Positions 53,661 through 62,228 are shown, numbered from the stretch's first letter. The stretch is DNA of 64,000 nt from DASVWZ01 sp963708575 (GCA_963708575.1 CAVPTB010000007.1:744001-808000); one strand, 5' to 3'. The notes: a model not told the origin generated them from the sequence alone. Numbers and translations are program-made.

Positions 53661-55979
53661 TTAGGCATGGTGGCCCTTGCCGTTTTCATTACCGTTACCA
53701 TTTCCGTTCCCGTTGCCCTTGCCATTACCGCTTCCGTTCCCGGTTCCCTGAGGGCTGCCGAGATCATGGTAGTAGTACGAATATTCCGAGCCGTAGTGTC
53801 CGTAGTACTGGCGATATTCAACCGAGTTGAAGGATAGGTCGTTAACCACAACGCCGGCGATATTGGCGCGAACTTTGCGAAGAATGTCGCGAGTGCGGAC
53901 GAGCGATTGTCTTCCGGTTTGCTCGGAACGGGCGATTAGAACTACCACGTCGGCGATTCGAGCACAGACGACCGCATCGGTTACCGCCAATACCGGAGGC
54001 GTATCGATCACGACATAGCGATACTTTTCCCGCCACTGCTGGACCAACAGAGGCATGGCTTCAGAGGCCAGCATTTCTGAAGGGTAGGGGGGCATGTGCC
54101 CGGCCGGCATGACGCTGAGGTTGGGGATCTCCTCTATTTTTACGATGACATCTTCCGACTGTTCCGTGCCGGCGAGACAAGCGCTGAGGCCTCGATTCAT
54201 CGGAATACCGAGATAGCGATGGACGGCGGGACGGCGCATATCCGAGTCAACCAGTAAGACGCTTTGTCCAGTCTGGGCGAGAACGACCGCCAGATTCAGT
54301 GCAGTGAAACTTTTGCCTTCCTGCATCATGGCGCTGGTCACCATGATTACGTGGGGAGGGGCGCCGGGCGAGGACAAGAGCAGGGAAGTTCGCAAAGCAC
54401 GGAAGGCTTCGGCGCTGCCCGAATTGCGCTGTTCCATGGTGACGGGCATGTTAAGCCGAGTGGAAGTTGGAGACTCCAGACTTCTGGAGGAGTTTCGCCC
54501 GCTGACGGCCACGCTGGGTATGACGCCCAACGATGGCAACGAAACGTAGGTTTCGATGTCCTGCGGAGTGCGAATGGAGTTGTCGACGTTTTCGACGACA
54601 AAGGCCATGGCCACGCCTCCGAGCAGGCCTCCCATCAGTCCCAAGGCGATGTTCAGCGGGATGTTTGGTTCGATGGGTTCGACCGGCTGGCTTGCCTGGT
54701 CGACAATGTTGATGTTGCTGGATTTCAGCCCGGCCATGACTCCAGCTTCTTTAAGCTTCTTCAATAAGCCGTCATAAAGATCCCGGCTGGATTCCACGTC
54801 GCGGCGAAGAATCGCGTATTGAATGGCATCTTCGTTCAGCTTGTAGGCCTCGCCCTTCTGTTTATCGAAGGAAGCTTGGAGCATTTCTTCGGACTTCAGA
54901 GATGCGCGATATTCGGCACGAACGGCTTGGCCGACCTTGTCCACTTCCTGGTTAATACTGCTGTCCAGTTCCGTAAGCTGCGATTGGAGTTGCACGACGC
55001 GGGGGTAGGCCGCTCCGTACTTGGCGGAGAGCTGAGCATATTCGGAGCGAAGTTCGGCCCGTTCCTTATATAAGGCGCCCAAAACGCTTTCCGGAGCAAT
55101 GTTGGCGATAAGTTCGGGATTTTCCGTCATGGCGATGCGATACTTCGCTTCCTTCAGGATGCGGTCGCCCTCGGCTTCGGAGAGTTCTTTGTTCAGTTCC
55201 TCAAGTTTGTCGAGAATAATGTTGTGCGTCTCATCGGTTCCGAGAATACCTGTCTTCTTTTGATACGTAGTCAGGGCTTCCTGAGACGATTCGGCATGCT
55301 TCTTGAGGTCATCCAGCTGCTTGGTAAGCCAGTCAGATGTCTGTTGGGTGGCTTTGTATTTGGTTTGGAAGTTGTGCTCAATGTAAGTGGTGGCCACAGC
55401 ATTCGCGATCTGGGATGCCAACAGGGGATCGCGATTGCGGAAATGAACTTCGACGATCTGAGTTTTTGGAATGAGCTGAACATTTAAGGACTTGTGGAAG
55501 GTCTTGCTGATCTTGGCACGTTGCTCCAGGCCCAGGCTGTCGAAGTCCACGTTGGGAGCCGAAGCCTGTTTGCCGGCAAAGTTTTTGTTGGAATTCAGGG
55601 AGAGTTCTTTGATCACGCTGTTTGCAATGGTTTCGCTCTGCACGATGTGAATCTGGGTTTCGAGTTTGGTGTTCAGATCCAAGCCAATGGGCATGACCAC
55701 TTGCTCCAACCCGAGGCCGTCGTTGCCTTCCAGGTCGAGCAAAATGCGCGCCGAAGCGTCGTAGCGCTTAGGAAGCAGGAAGGAGACCACCGCGACCAAC
55801 AGAACGACCGAGGTCAGACAGGAAAAGACCAGCCAGCGCCGTTTCTGCAAAACGCGCCAGAACTGCATGATCGAGACCTGGTCTTCGTGCACATCTATCG
55901 TGACGGGATGAGGATCCGCAAATGCAGATCTCTCGAGGACTCCGCTCTTGTTGAGCGACATTGAGTTGTTTTCGGTCAT
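53661..55979 (-). CDS. Wzc-type chain-length determinant / tyrosine autokinase
   Basis: Residues about 30-100 hold the first membrane helix and Wzz domain (VDVHEDQ... LQKRRWLVFSCL). Coiled-coil stretches fill about 180-420. A second helix lies at about 440-465 (NIALGLMGGLLGGVAMAFVV). The BY-kinase domain has Walker A in TSAMMQEGKSFTALN, A' in LLVDSDMRRP and B in YVVIDTPPVL. Near 722-740 is a Tyr-rich cluster (YRQYYGHYGSEYSYYYHD), the expected autophosphorylation tail. A 30-residue Gly/Asn-repeat tail ending GKGHHA follows. Controls EPS chain length and export. 772 aa; wza begins 19 bp later. Confidence 0.9.
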   Translation of the reverse strand: MTENNSMSLNKSGVLERSAFADPHPVTIDVHEDQVSIMQFWRVLQKRRWLVFSCLTSVVLLVAVVSFLLPKRYDASARILLDLEGNDGLGLEQVVMPIGLDLNTKLETQIHIVQSETIANSVIKELSLNSNKNFAGKQASAPNVDFDSLGLEQRAKISKTFHKSLNVQLIPKTQIVEVHFRNRDPLLASQIANAVATTYIEHNFQTKYKATQQTSDWLTKQLDDLKKHAESSQEALTTYQKKTGILGTDETHNIILDKLEELNKELSEAEGDRILKEAKYRIAMTENPELIANIAPESVLGALYKERAELRSEYAQLSAKYGAAYPRVVQLQSQLTELDSSINQEVDKVGQAVRAEYRASLKSEEMLQASFDKQKGEAYKLNEDAIQYAILRRDVESSRDLYDGLLKKLKEAGVMAGLKSSNINIVDQASQPVEPIEPNIPLNIALGLMGGLLGGVAMAFVVENVDNSIRTPQDIETYVSLPSLGVIPSVAVSGRNSSRSLESPTSTRLNMPVTMEQRNSGSAEAFRALRTSLLLSSPGAPPHVIMVTSAMMQEGKSFTALNLAVVLAQTGQSVLLVDSDMRRPAVHRYLGIPMNRGLSACLAGTEQSEDVIVKIEEIPNLSVMPAGHMPPYPSEMLASEAMPLLVQQWREKYRYVVIDTPPVLAVTDAVVCARIADVVVLIARSEQTGRQSLVRTRDILRKVRANIAGVVVNDLSFNSVEYRQYYGHYGSEYSYYYHDLGSPQGTGNGSGNGKGNGNGNGNGNENGKGHHA

Positions 55980-55995
55980 AGCTTCCTTGCCATAT

Positions 55996-56673
55996 CTAAG
56001 GATTGATTAATTGCTCGGGCCCAGTCAGTTGTGGCACAGGTACCGTAGTCAGCAGTGCAGTATCGGGGAGCATCGCTTTCATCCAAAAGCGCGAATAAGC
56101 GGCGATCGCGGATTCCGTGCTGGTATAAACCATTTCATCCAGCGTGAGGACCTGTTGCAAATTCTGGTGAGCGGCAACAGAGGCAGCGAGCCCCAAAGCA
56201 GCCACTCCAGGTTCCAGATCGCGAATGAGTCCCTTGGCGACGCAACGCGCCAGATATTTCTGCAGTGGCTCAAAGACCTGAGCCAGATGCTTGCGCAGGA
56301 TTCGTTCTGCCCCATCCTCAAGTTCGAAAAGACTGAGATAGAGGAGGCGCAACATTTCAGGTTGATTCCGTACAGCGTTGACTAATAGAGCGACAATTCC
56401 AGGCAGGACGACTTCCGGGTTCTCGTCGGCCTCGAGACTGGCGCGGAGTTCTTTGCCGATACGGAGCCGGCGCAATCGGGATTCGGTGGCCGCCCAGAAC
56501 AGATCTCTTTTCCGGGGAAAATGCCGGAATATCGTGACCTCGCTAACGCCCGCCAGCCGCGCGATTTCCGCAGTACTGCTTGCGGTAAAGCCTTGTCGCG
56601 AGAAGAGCTGCGCCGCAGCTTCGATAATCCGCTCTTCGGTCGAATTCTTACTTCTGTTTCTTGAAACTGACAT
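55996..56673 (-). CDS. TetR-family transcriptional regulator
   Basis: The N-terminal helix-turn-helix (about residues 12-60) reads RIIEAAAQLFSRQGFTASSTAEIARLAGVSEVTIFRHFPRKRDLFWAA in parts, as in TetR/AcrR. The helical ligand domain is not informative. It lies between the NusG-paralogue gene and wzc with gaps of 18 and 16 bp, so it is inside the EPS operon and could regulate it; the effector is unknown. 225 aa. Confidence 0.85.
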   Translation of the reverse strand: MSVSRNRSKNSTEERIIEAAAQLFSRQGFTASSTAEIARLAGVSEVTIFRHFPRKRDLFWAATESRLRRLRIGKELRASLEADENPEVVLPGIVALLVNAVRNQPEMLRLLYLSLFELEDGAERILRKHLAQVFEPLQKYLARCVAKGLIRDLEPGVAALGLAASVAAHQNLQQVLTLDEMVYTSTESAIAAYSRFWMKAMLPDTALLTTVPVPQLTGPEQLINP

Positions 56674-56691
56674 GAGGTTCAGGAGGGGCGA

Positions 56692-57276
56692 TCAGGCGGT
56701 GCGATAACTCTGGTACTCGCAGGGTTCGACGTCTTGAGTGTCTAACTCGACGGCGACACTCTGATTGATGATTTCGACGGTAAGAACAACCCGAATGCTT
56801 TTGGCATTGCGGACAAGGACGCCGGTCAGTCCCGCCAATGGTCCGGCCTTGATGCGAACTCGCTGGCCAATCGCCAGCTGTGGGAAAGGCTCAACCTTCT
56901 GGAGGTGCAGACCGTTACGAATCGAGACAATCTCAGCTTCAGTGAGTTCTGCTGGTCCACTGCGGGTTCCGACGAATCTGATCACTCCAGGAAGATCGAG
57001 CACATTCACCCGGTGTTTCCAGTCTGTCTTAACGAAGAGATACCCAGGAAAGAGAGGAAGCTCAAGTTGAGCTTTGCAGCCGTTCTTCCATTTGTGCACT
57101 GTGCGATAGAGAGGCAGAAAGCTTTCCACCTCGCGATACATAAGAAGAGAGGAAATTTTCTTTTCGTGACGCGGCGTGGTACAGACGGCATACCAATGGG
57201 CGGAATTGCTGTTCAGGAAACCTGCTGGTACTTGTGGATCAACGGCAAACGTCTTGTCATTCCCGGCTTGCGGCAA
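56692..57276 (-). CDS. NusG/RfaH-type transcription antiterminator (UpxY-like)
   Basis: A NusG N-terminal (NGN) domain begins at HWYAVCTTPRHEKKISSLL (residues about 27-45) and includes LPLFPGYLFVKTDW. A C-terminal KOW segment follows (LAIGQRVRIKAGPLAGLTGVLVRN, about 130-160). Such specialised paralogues (RfaH, UpxY, LoaP) let RNA polymerase read through long polysaccharide operons. Position as the first gene of this 15-kb operon fits. The start is a TTG at 57276, preceded by GAGAGG; the frame is closed by a stop 7 codons upstream, so no other start is available. 194 aa, with a roughly 25-residue N-terminal extension. Confidence 0.9.
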   Translation of the reverse strand: MPQAGNDKTFAVDPQVPAGFLNSNSAHWYAVCTTPRHEKKISSLLMYREVESFLPLYRTVHKWKNGCKAQLELPLFPGYLFVKTDWKHRVNVLDLPGVIRFVGTRSGPAELTEAEIVSIRNGLHLQKVEPFPQLAIGQRVRIKAGPLAGLTGVLVRNAKSIRVVLTVEIINQSVAVELDTQDVEPCEYQSYRTA

Positions 57277-57502
57277 GGCTTCGCCCCTCTCGCTTAGATA
57301 GCGATTCTCAAAGTTCTGATTTTTCTGAGCCCGACAGCTTGGGCTGCAGTTGCATGTCGGGCCGAACTGTCAGTCGTGAAGAACAACCAATGCGACTGAA
57401 GGGGGGAAATCGGTGCCCCGCACACTCCCAGCGGTACCTTCTTGAGATCCGGCAACCACTTGTTTACGTCGCCAAATGTAAGTAGGTACTTACAGTCGTG
57501 TA
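57277..57502 (-). other. Long 5' leader of the exopolysaccharide operon
   Basis: If transcription starts about 12 bases after the sigma-54 element (57515-57530), the untranslated leader is roughly 225 nt. It contains an 8-bp inverted repeat (57329-57362). I looked for RfaH ops/JUMPstart and cyclic-di-GMP riboswitch cores and found none. The region upstream to 57974, in total a 698-bp gap between divergent units, shows no supported gene. Confidence 0.5.
57329..57362 (-). other. Stem-loop in the EPS leader RNA
   Basis: GCCCGACA (57329-57336) pairs with TGTCGGGC (57355-57362) perfectly across 18 bases. It lacks a T-run in the transcribed direction, so it is unlikely to be a plain terminator. 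It could be a pause/antitermination or protein-binding structure. Confidence 0.45.
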
Positions 57503-57514
57503 CGGACTTTTCAT

Positions 57515-57530
57515 TGCAGCTCAGGTGCCA
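57515..57530 (-). promoter_or_regulatory. Candidate sigma-54 promoter of the EPS operon
   Basis: Read on the minus strand, TGGCACCTGAGCTGCA has the -24 GG and -12 GC exactly 10 bases apart and matches the TGGCAC-N5-TTGCA consensus with one mismatch. No enhancer-binding protein gene lies in the window. Confidence 0.55.
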
Positions 57531-57974
57531 CTTCGGAACTTTTACCAAGGTCAATGTTTTGAACAAGCTACATATATCAAAACGGGAACAGGGAAATCTT
57601 GAAGCGTCTCAAAGCGAGAGAATGGTCTTAAAACTGAACTATCGGACAAACCGGGTGGAGGAGAGCAAGACACGCAGAGATGATGCACCGCTGATCGTTA
57701 CCAGAGGTGAAGTGACGACAGTCACCGGTTTCTCGGTTTTGTGCTAACTGGCTGCCTACGCGGATGTTAGATTCGCGCCTGGCATGTTCAGTCCGCCGAT
57801 TCGGAAGTGCTAGTGCCTCTGGAACTGGCGAGAGACTTCGGTTCAAGTTAGTCTCGGCGATTGAAGTGCTCTTGAAGGTTTGAAGCTCTGCCAAGCGATT
57901 TCGTCACGGAAGATTCGTGTTGTCCGGTGAGGATTGCGTCGCGAAACAAAGGTCGAGCACCAGGGGAGGATAGG

Positions 57975-58589
57975 GTGCGAAATCGCCACAAGGTCGGTTT
58001 GTTATTTGGATGGTTATTGGTGTCCGCGCTGTCTTTTGCGCAATCGGGGGATTCCGCGACATCGGCGATAGTTGCGCCGGAGGTACGGGAGACAACGGTG
58101 CTCACGGCCAGCCTTTATCCGGCGATGCCTCTTGCCGCATCCTTATCGGATAGCGAACTGCCGGATGCCCCAAGCGCACAACAAGGGGCGACGCTTCAGT
58201 CCGATGCCACTGCATCGCCAGTTGAACGTTCCAAGAATTCGTGGCGCGGCGGCGCTCCGCCAGCCGCGGTCGGTGGTCCGTTTGGGATGGAAAGCCAGAT
58301 CGCGGACAAGAAATATATCGCAGTCACGGCAGCCATGTTTGGGGCCACGGTTGCAAACATCGAGCTGACGCAACGCTGCCAGGAAGTCAAGGAATGCAGC
58401 TACGTTCCTTCCTCACTGCGAAGCCGTTTTGCCATGTACGGGATTGCGATGCCCGCAGAAGTGGGGGTCGCTTATCTGACTTACCACATGAAGAAGCGTC
58501 ACAACTCTCTTTGGTTCATGCCTTCTGCTTTGATGACGGCTGCGAATCTTTATATTGGAATTCACGCGTATCATCGAAGCCAGGAATAG
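57975..58589 (+). CDS. Secreted/membrane protein of unknown function next to EPS operon
   Basis: Start at GTG 57975 is supported by GGGGAGGA at 57963-57970. A signal peptide (MRNRHKVGLLFGWLLVSALSFAQ) is followed by a low-complexity Ser/Ala/Pro linker (about 25-100, with DSELPDAPSAQQGA) and a C-terminal region with three hydrophobic helices (IAVTAAMFGATVANIEL, FAMYGIAMPAEVGVAYLTY, MPSALMTAANLYIGIHAY). Two Cys (RCQEVKEC) flank a possible disulfide. I recognise no family. It is transcribed divergently from the EPS operon and ends 188 bp before blaI. 204 aa. Confidence 0.65.
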   Translation: MRNRHKVGLLFGWLLVSALSFAQSGDSATSAIVAPEVRETTVLTASLYPAMPLAASLSDSELPDAPSAQQGATLQSDATASPVERSKNSWRGGAPPAAVGGPFGMESQIADKKYIAVTAAMFGATVANIELTQRCQEVKECSYVPSSLRSRFAMYGIAMPAEVGVAYLTYHMKKRHNSLWFMPSALMTAANLYIGIHAYHRSQE

Positions 58590-58709
58590 TTAGCGTTCAA
58601 AAATCAGACTGCTCTCGGGAAGGAAGACATTCACGGGAGCGGTTTTTTGCGTCTGTGCCTCAGTTAGAAACTGGACTTAGGCTCGCGTTTCGCCCGCTCT
58701 AAATAAAAA

Positions 58710-58728
58710 ACTAAACATTTAGTTGACC
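58710..58728 (+). promoter_or_regulatory. BlaI-type operator and -35 of blaI-M56 genes
   Basis: ACTAAACATTTAGT (58710-58723) is a perfect palindrome in its outer arms (ACTAAA/TTTAGT). TTGACC (58723-58728) overlaps its end, and TCTAAT (58747-58752) lies 18 bases on, giving a credible promoter. A repressor on the palindrome would block the -35. Confidence 0.68.
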
Positions 58729-58777
58729 TTTTAGGGTATGACCGCGTCTAATCAAGAAGACGAGGGAGGATGGCGCT

Positions 58778-59167
58778 TTGCCACCGAGAAAATCTCCAAC
58801 TTTAACCGAGGCAGAACTCCGATTGATGGACGTGCTCTGGGTCAAAGGGCCCTGCACGGTCCAGCAGGTTCTCGAGGCATTGGCAGGGCAGGCCTTGGCG
58901 TACAACTCGGTCCTGACTACGATCAGGATTCTTGAGCGGAAGGGGTACGTCGAGCACTCCAAGGATGGGCGCGCCCACGTCTATGTGCCATTGATCGAGC
59001 GCAAGGAAGCTAGTAAATCGGAAATCCGGCATCTGGTAAACCGATTTTTTAAGGATTCCCACGAACTGTTGGTTCTAAACATCTTAGAGGATCGCGGATT
59101 GGAATCTGAGGAGTTGGAACGATTACGGGATTTGTTGGGATCGAATCCACAGAGAGGGCAGCGATGA
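58778..59167 (+). CDS. blaI: BlaI/MecI-family transcriptional repressor
   Basis: A 129-aa winged-helix repressor: LTEAELRLMDVLWVKGPCTVQQVLEAL is the first half of the helix-turn-helix domain and YNSVLTTIRILERKGYVEHSKDGRAHVYVPL the recognition helix and wing. The C-terminal helices mediate dimer formation. The TTG start at 58778 is required by the frame and has GGGAGGA 7 bases upstream. The stop overlaps the M56 gene by 4 bp (ATGA). It probably binds the palindromes at 58710 and 60550. In this phylum BlaI usually controls envelope stress rather than beta-lactamase genes. Confidence 0.88.
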   Translation: MPPRKSPTLTEAELRLMDVLWVKGPCTVQQVLEALAGQALAYNSVLTTIRILERKGYVEHSKDGRAHVYVPLIERKEASKSEIRHLVNRFFKDSHELLVLNILEDRGLESEELERLRDLLGSNPQRGQR

Positions 59168-60507
59168 CGGTCGGATTGGAGATGATCGCGCGAGCCTCGG
59201 CTAGCGGAGTGACCAACTCGCTGATTGAAGGTACGGTAGTCGCTCTTTTCGCTTGGGCTTCTTTAAGGGCGGCAGGAAAATGGCACTCCAGCATCCGTTT
59301 TAGCGTGTGGTTCGCGGCGTTATTGACGATCGGTCTGATCCTGGGTTTTGGAGGCTGGGGGGCGCAGGCCTCCGGCGCAAGCCGGGCCGCGACTGTTACT
59401 CTGCCAAGCTCCTGGGCTGAAGGCATTTTCTCTCTATGGGCCCTGGGAGCATTTCTATCCTTATTGCGAGTTGGCGCGGGGTTCTGGCAGATCGCGAAGC
59501 TCAGACGAAGTTGCGAGACGTTGGCGGAAGAGAATTTGGAATTCTCAGTTCGGGAGACGTTGCAATCCCTGACCCGGAGAACGCCGGCCCGGGTTTGCGT
59601 TTCCCACGACGTGCGAGTACCCACGGCGATTGGATTTTTCAAGCCCTTGGTATTGCTTCCAGCATGGGGTGTGAACGAACTGTCGGCTGAAGAGTTGAAC
59701 TCCGTGCTGATTCACGAATTCGAACATCTGCGGCGGCACGACGACTGGAGCAACCTGGCACAGAGGGTTTTGGGCGCGTTATTGTTTTTCCATCCTGCGG
59801 TTTGGTGGATCGAACAGAAGCTGGCATTAGAACGCGAGATGGCGTGTGACGAAGCGGTCCTGGCGCGAACTGAAAACCCGCACGCTTATGCAGCTTGTCT
59901 GGTAACGGTCGCCGAGAAAAGTCTGATGAGACGTGGACTGGCGTTGGCGCAGGCCGCAGTGAGCCGTATGCGGCAAACTACGGTGCGCGTCACGCAGATT
60001 CTAAGCAATGATCGGAAGATTTCGGGGCGCACTCGGAAATCTGCTGGATATTGGGCTATGGGAATGGCGTGCTCGGGCATTTTTCTGATCTCGCAGGTGC
60101 CGCCGCTCGTTGGCTTCCGCTCTGACATTCCGTCGGTTGCATCGTCCGTTGGTTCAACCGTCGAGCCAACGACATTGGTATCGGTAAAGCACGACGAGAG
60201 GGAGACTGCACCTCATGGGGTTCTTGCTCATGCGAAGGATGTCGTCAGGGCAACCGCGAAACGATCGGTTCCGAAGGCGAGCACACTGCTAGCGAAATTG
60301 CCGTCGGAGCAGCCGGTCGCGGTCAATGGCATTCAGTTGGCGAAGACGGAAGCGGTGGTGCCAGCTCAGACCATGCTGGTGGTTATGCACACCGAACAGT
60401 ACAATCAGTATGGTGGAATGATGTGGACGATTTGTGTGTGGCAGGTTGATGTTCCGGGCGCAGCTCTTGTGAACCGGAGTAAGACGATCCCCGCAAAATC
60501 GATTTAA
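59164..60507 (+). CDS. BlaR1-like M56 membrane metalloprotease
   Basis: Helices at about 20-35, 45-62, 88-108 and 200-218 surround a gluzincin site: HEFEH (184-188) for zinc and a distal Glu in ALEREMACDE (221-230). This is the BlaR1/MecR1 M56 protease that would destroy or release BlaI. A fourth helix (about 300-318) leads to a roughly 125-residue outer region with no penicillin-binding SxxK/KTG motifs. The sensor is thus not the beta-lactam-binding one of BlaR1. Length 447 aa. It is coupled to blaI by ATGA and ends 78 bp before htrA. Confidence 0.84.
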   Translation: MTVGLEMIARASASGVTNSLIEGTVVALFAWASLRAAGKWHSSIRFSVWFAALLTIGLILGFGGWGAQASGASRAATVTLPSSWAEGIFSLWALGAFLSLLRVGAGFWQIAKLRRSCETLAEENLEFSVRETLQSLTRRTPARVCVSHDVRVPTAIGFFKPLVLLPAWGVNELSAEELNSVLIHEFEHLRRHDDWSNLAQRVLGALLFFHPAVWWIEQKLALEREMACDEAVLARTENPHAYAACLVTVAEKSLMRRGLALAQAAVSRMRQTTVRVTQILSNDRKISGRTRKSAGYWAMGMACSGIFLISQVPPLVGFRSDIPSVASSVGSTVEPTTLVSVKHDERETAPHGVLAHAKDVVRATAKRSVPKASTLLAKLPSEQPVAVNGIQLAKTEAVVPAQTMLVVMHTEQYNQYGGMMWTICVWQVDVPGAALVNRSKTIPAKSI

Positions 60508-60549
60508 GGGCAAAGTAGAAAAGGCTGTCGGATTTTTGTGATTGAACTA

Positions 60550-60563
60550 ACTAAATGATTAGT
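60550..60563 (+). promoter_or_regulatory. Second BlaI-type operator, upstream of htrA
   Basis: ACTAAATGATTAGT matches ACTAAACATTTAGT at blaI in 11 of 14 positions, with ACTAA/TTAGT arms kept. It lies 22 bases before the htrA ATG. Confidence 0.62.
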
Positions 60564-60585
60564 TGCAAAAGAGGAGAAGGAAAAC

Positions 60586-62121
60586 ATGCAAGGACTTAGC
60601 AATTTGAAAGTGCGATTTCGGCGCTGGACGGGGATTTCGGTCCTCGCCATCGCAATGTTGGGGACGTTTGTAGGCTACGAGTCCCTGAAACCAATCACCG
60701 CAAGGGCAGCCATTACACCGGCCGCCACAGCCCTCGATCAGGACAGCGTGAGCCCGTTGCTTTCGCTCGACAAAGCCATGGAGGCGCTGGCGGCACGAGT
60801 GACTCCCGCGATCGTGAATGTGGCCGTCACCTCGCGCACCAAGACAACATCCGACGATGGTGCGCAGATGCCCGAAGACATGCAGCAGTTCTTTGGGCAA
60901 CAATTCGGCCAGCAATTTGGACAACGCATGATGCCACAGCAACCACGGATCGAACACGGCATCGGCAGCGGTGTGATTATTTCGCCAGATGGATATATCG
61001 TCACCAACAATCACGTCGTGGATGGCGCGGTTGAGATGCGAGTTACGATGAGCGACCGCAGAATTTTGACGGCGAAGCTAGTCGGCGCCGATCCACTAAC
61101 GGACATCGCCGTTATTAAAATTGAAGGCAGCAATTTTCCGAGCGTGCCGATGGGAGACTCCACGGTGCTGCAGCCCGGACAAACCGTGTTGGCCTTCGGA
61201 AATCCGTTCGGATTCCGGTTCACCGTGACTCGCGGTATTGTGAGCGCATTGAATCGTCCCAGCCCGTTTGGCGACAACCCGCGCAAGCCGGGCGAATACA
61301 TCCAGACTGATGCTGCCATCAATCCCGGTAACTCCGGCGGACCGCTGGTGAATGCGCGCGGCGAAGTGATTGGCATTAATACCTTTCTGGTGTCGCCGTC
61401 GGGATCATTCTCTGGGATGGGATTCGCGATTCCGACTCAGATCGTGAAGCCCACGGTCGATAACCTCATCAAGTACGGCAAAGTCAGCCATGGTTACATG
61501 GGAATCGGCATTAGCGACGTGACTCCGGAGAACTCGAAGTTTTTCGAGGTTCATGACGCGAATGGCGCACTGGTTACCCAGGTCGAGAACGATTCGCCGG
61601 CAGCGAAGGCCGGATTAAAAGTGGGCGACGTGATCACTCAACTGGATGGTCACAAAGTCACCGACGCCGGTCAGTTGCAGGTGGAAGTCGGACAGAAGCG
61701 GCCGGGGACCGAAATCAAACTCGGCTTGCTGCGCGATGGCAAAATAGTGAATGTTCCGGTGACTCTGCAGGACATGAACGGCCGTGGGGACGATACGAAA
61801 GAAGCCAATGCCGGCGATCATGGCAAGATGCGCTGGGGACTTGGCTTGATGGATATCACCCCCGATGTTCGCGATCAGTTGCAGGCTCCGAAGGATGTTC
61901 ATGGAGCGCTGATCGAGCGGGTGCAGCCGGGAAGCGCTGCGGATGACGCCGGGTTGCAGCGTGGCGACGTGATCCAGCAAGTGAATCGTCACGATGTGCA
62001 GAGTGCGTCCGATGTACAGCAGGCTCTTTCCAACGTGCCGAAGGGCCAGGATGCGCTGATTCTAGTGTGGTCCAACGGGGGCAATACCTTCCGCGTGCTA
62101 CATGCACAGGAAGGGTCGTAA
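60586..62121 (+). CDS. htrA: Periplasmic DegP/HtrA-type serine protease
   Basis: Envelope protease and chaperone. One N-terminal helix (about 16-35) works as signal or anchor. The trypsin-like domain carries the catalytic triad His143 (TNNHVVDG), Asp173 (DPLTDIAVIKI) and Ser250 (NPGNSGGPL). Two PDZ domains follow (about 290-385, GALVTQVENDSPAAKAGLKVGDVI; and 420-505, GALIERVQPGSAADDAGLQRGD). A Gln-rich stretch (QQFFGQQFGQQFGQ, 100-113) precedes the protease domain. 511 aa. The BlaI-like palindrome upstream puts it with the blaI-M56 pair. Confidence 0.95.
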   Translation: MQGLSNLKVRFRRWTGISVLAIAMLGTFVGYESLKPITARAAITPAATALDQDSVSPLLSLDKAMEALAARVTPAIVNVAVTSRTKTTSDDGAQMPEDMQQFFGQQFGQQFGQRMMPQQPRIEHGIGSGVIISPDGYIVTNNHVVDGAVEMRVTMSDRRILTAKLVGADPLTDIAVIKIEGSNFPSVPMGDSTVLQPGQTVLAFGNPFGFRFTVTRGIVSALNRPSPFGDNPRKPGEYIQTDAAINPGNSGGPLVNARGEVIGINTFLVSPSGSFSGMGFAIPTQIVKPTVDNLIKYGKVSHGYMGIGISDVTPENSKFFEVHDANGALVTQVENDSPAAKAGLKVGDVITQLDGHKVTDAGQLQVEVGQKRPGTEIKLGLLRDGKIVNVPVTLQDMNGRGDDTKEANAGDHGKMRWGLGLMDITPDVRDQLQAPKDVHGALIERVQPGSAADDAGLQRGDVIQQVNRHDVQSASDVQQALSNVPKGQDALILVWSNGGNTFRVLHAQEGS

Positions 62122-62228
62122 CAAAGCAGGTAGGCGATAGAAAAACGTCGGTGCCTCACTCTTTGCGCGTAGGTTGCGTGAACGGTGGGGCAACGAACGT
62201 TTTGGGGCCAAAGTTTGTGGTAGACCTT

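Noticed and set aside
57277..57600. ops/JUMPstart element or cyclic-di-GMP riboswitch in the EPS leader
   Set aside because: I looked for GGCGGTAG and for GEMM core sequences on the minus strand and did not find them.
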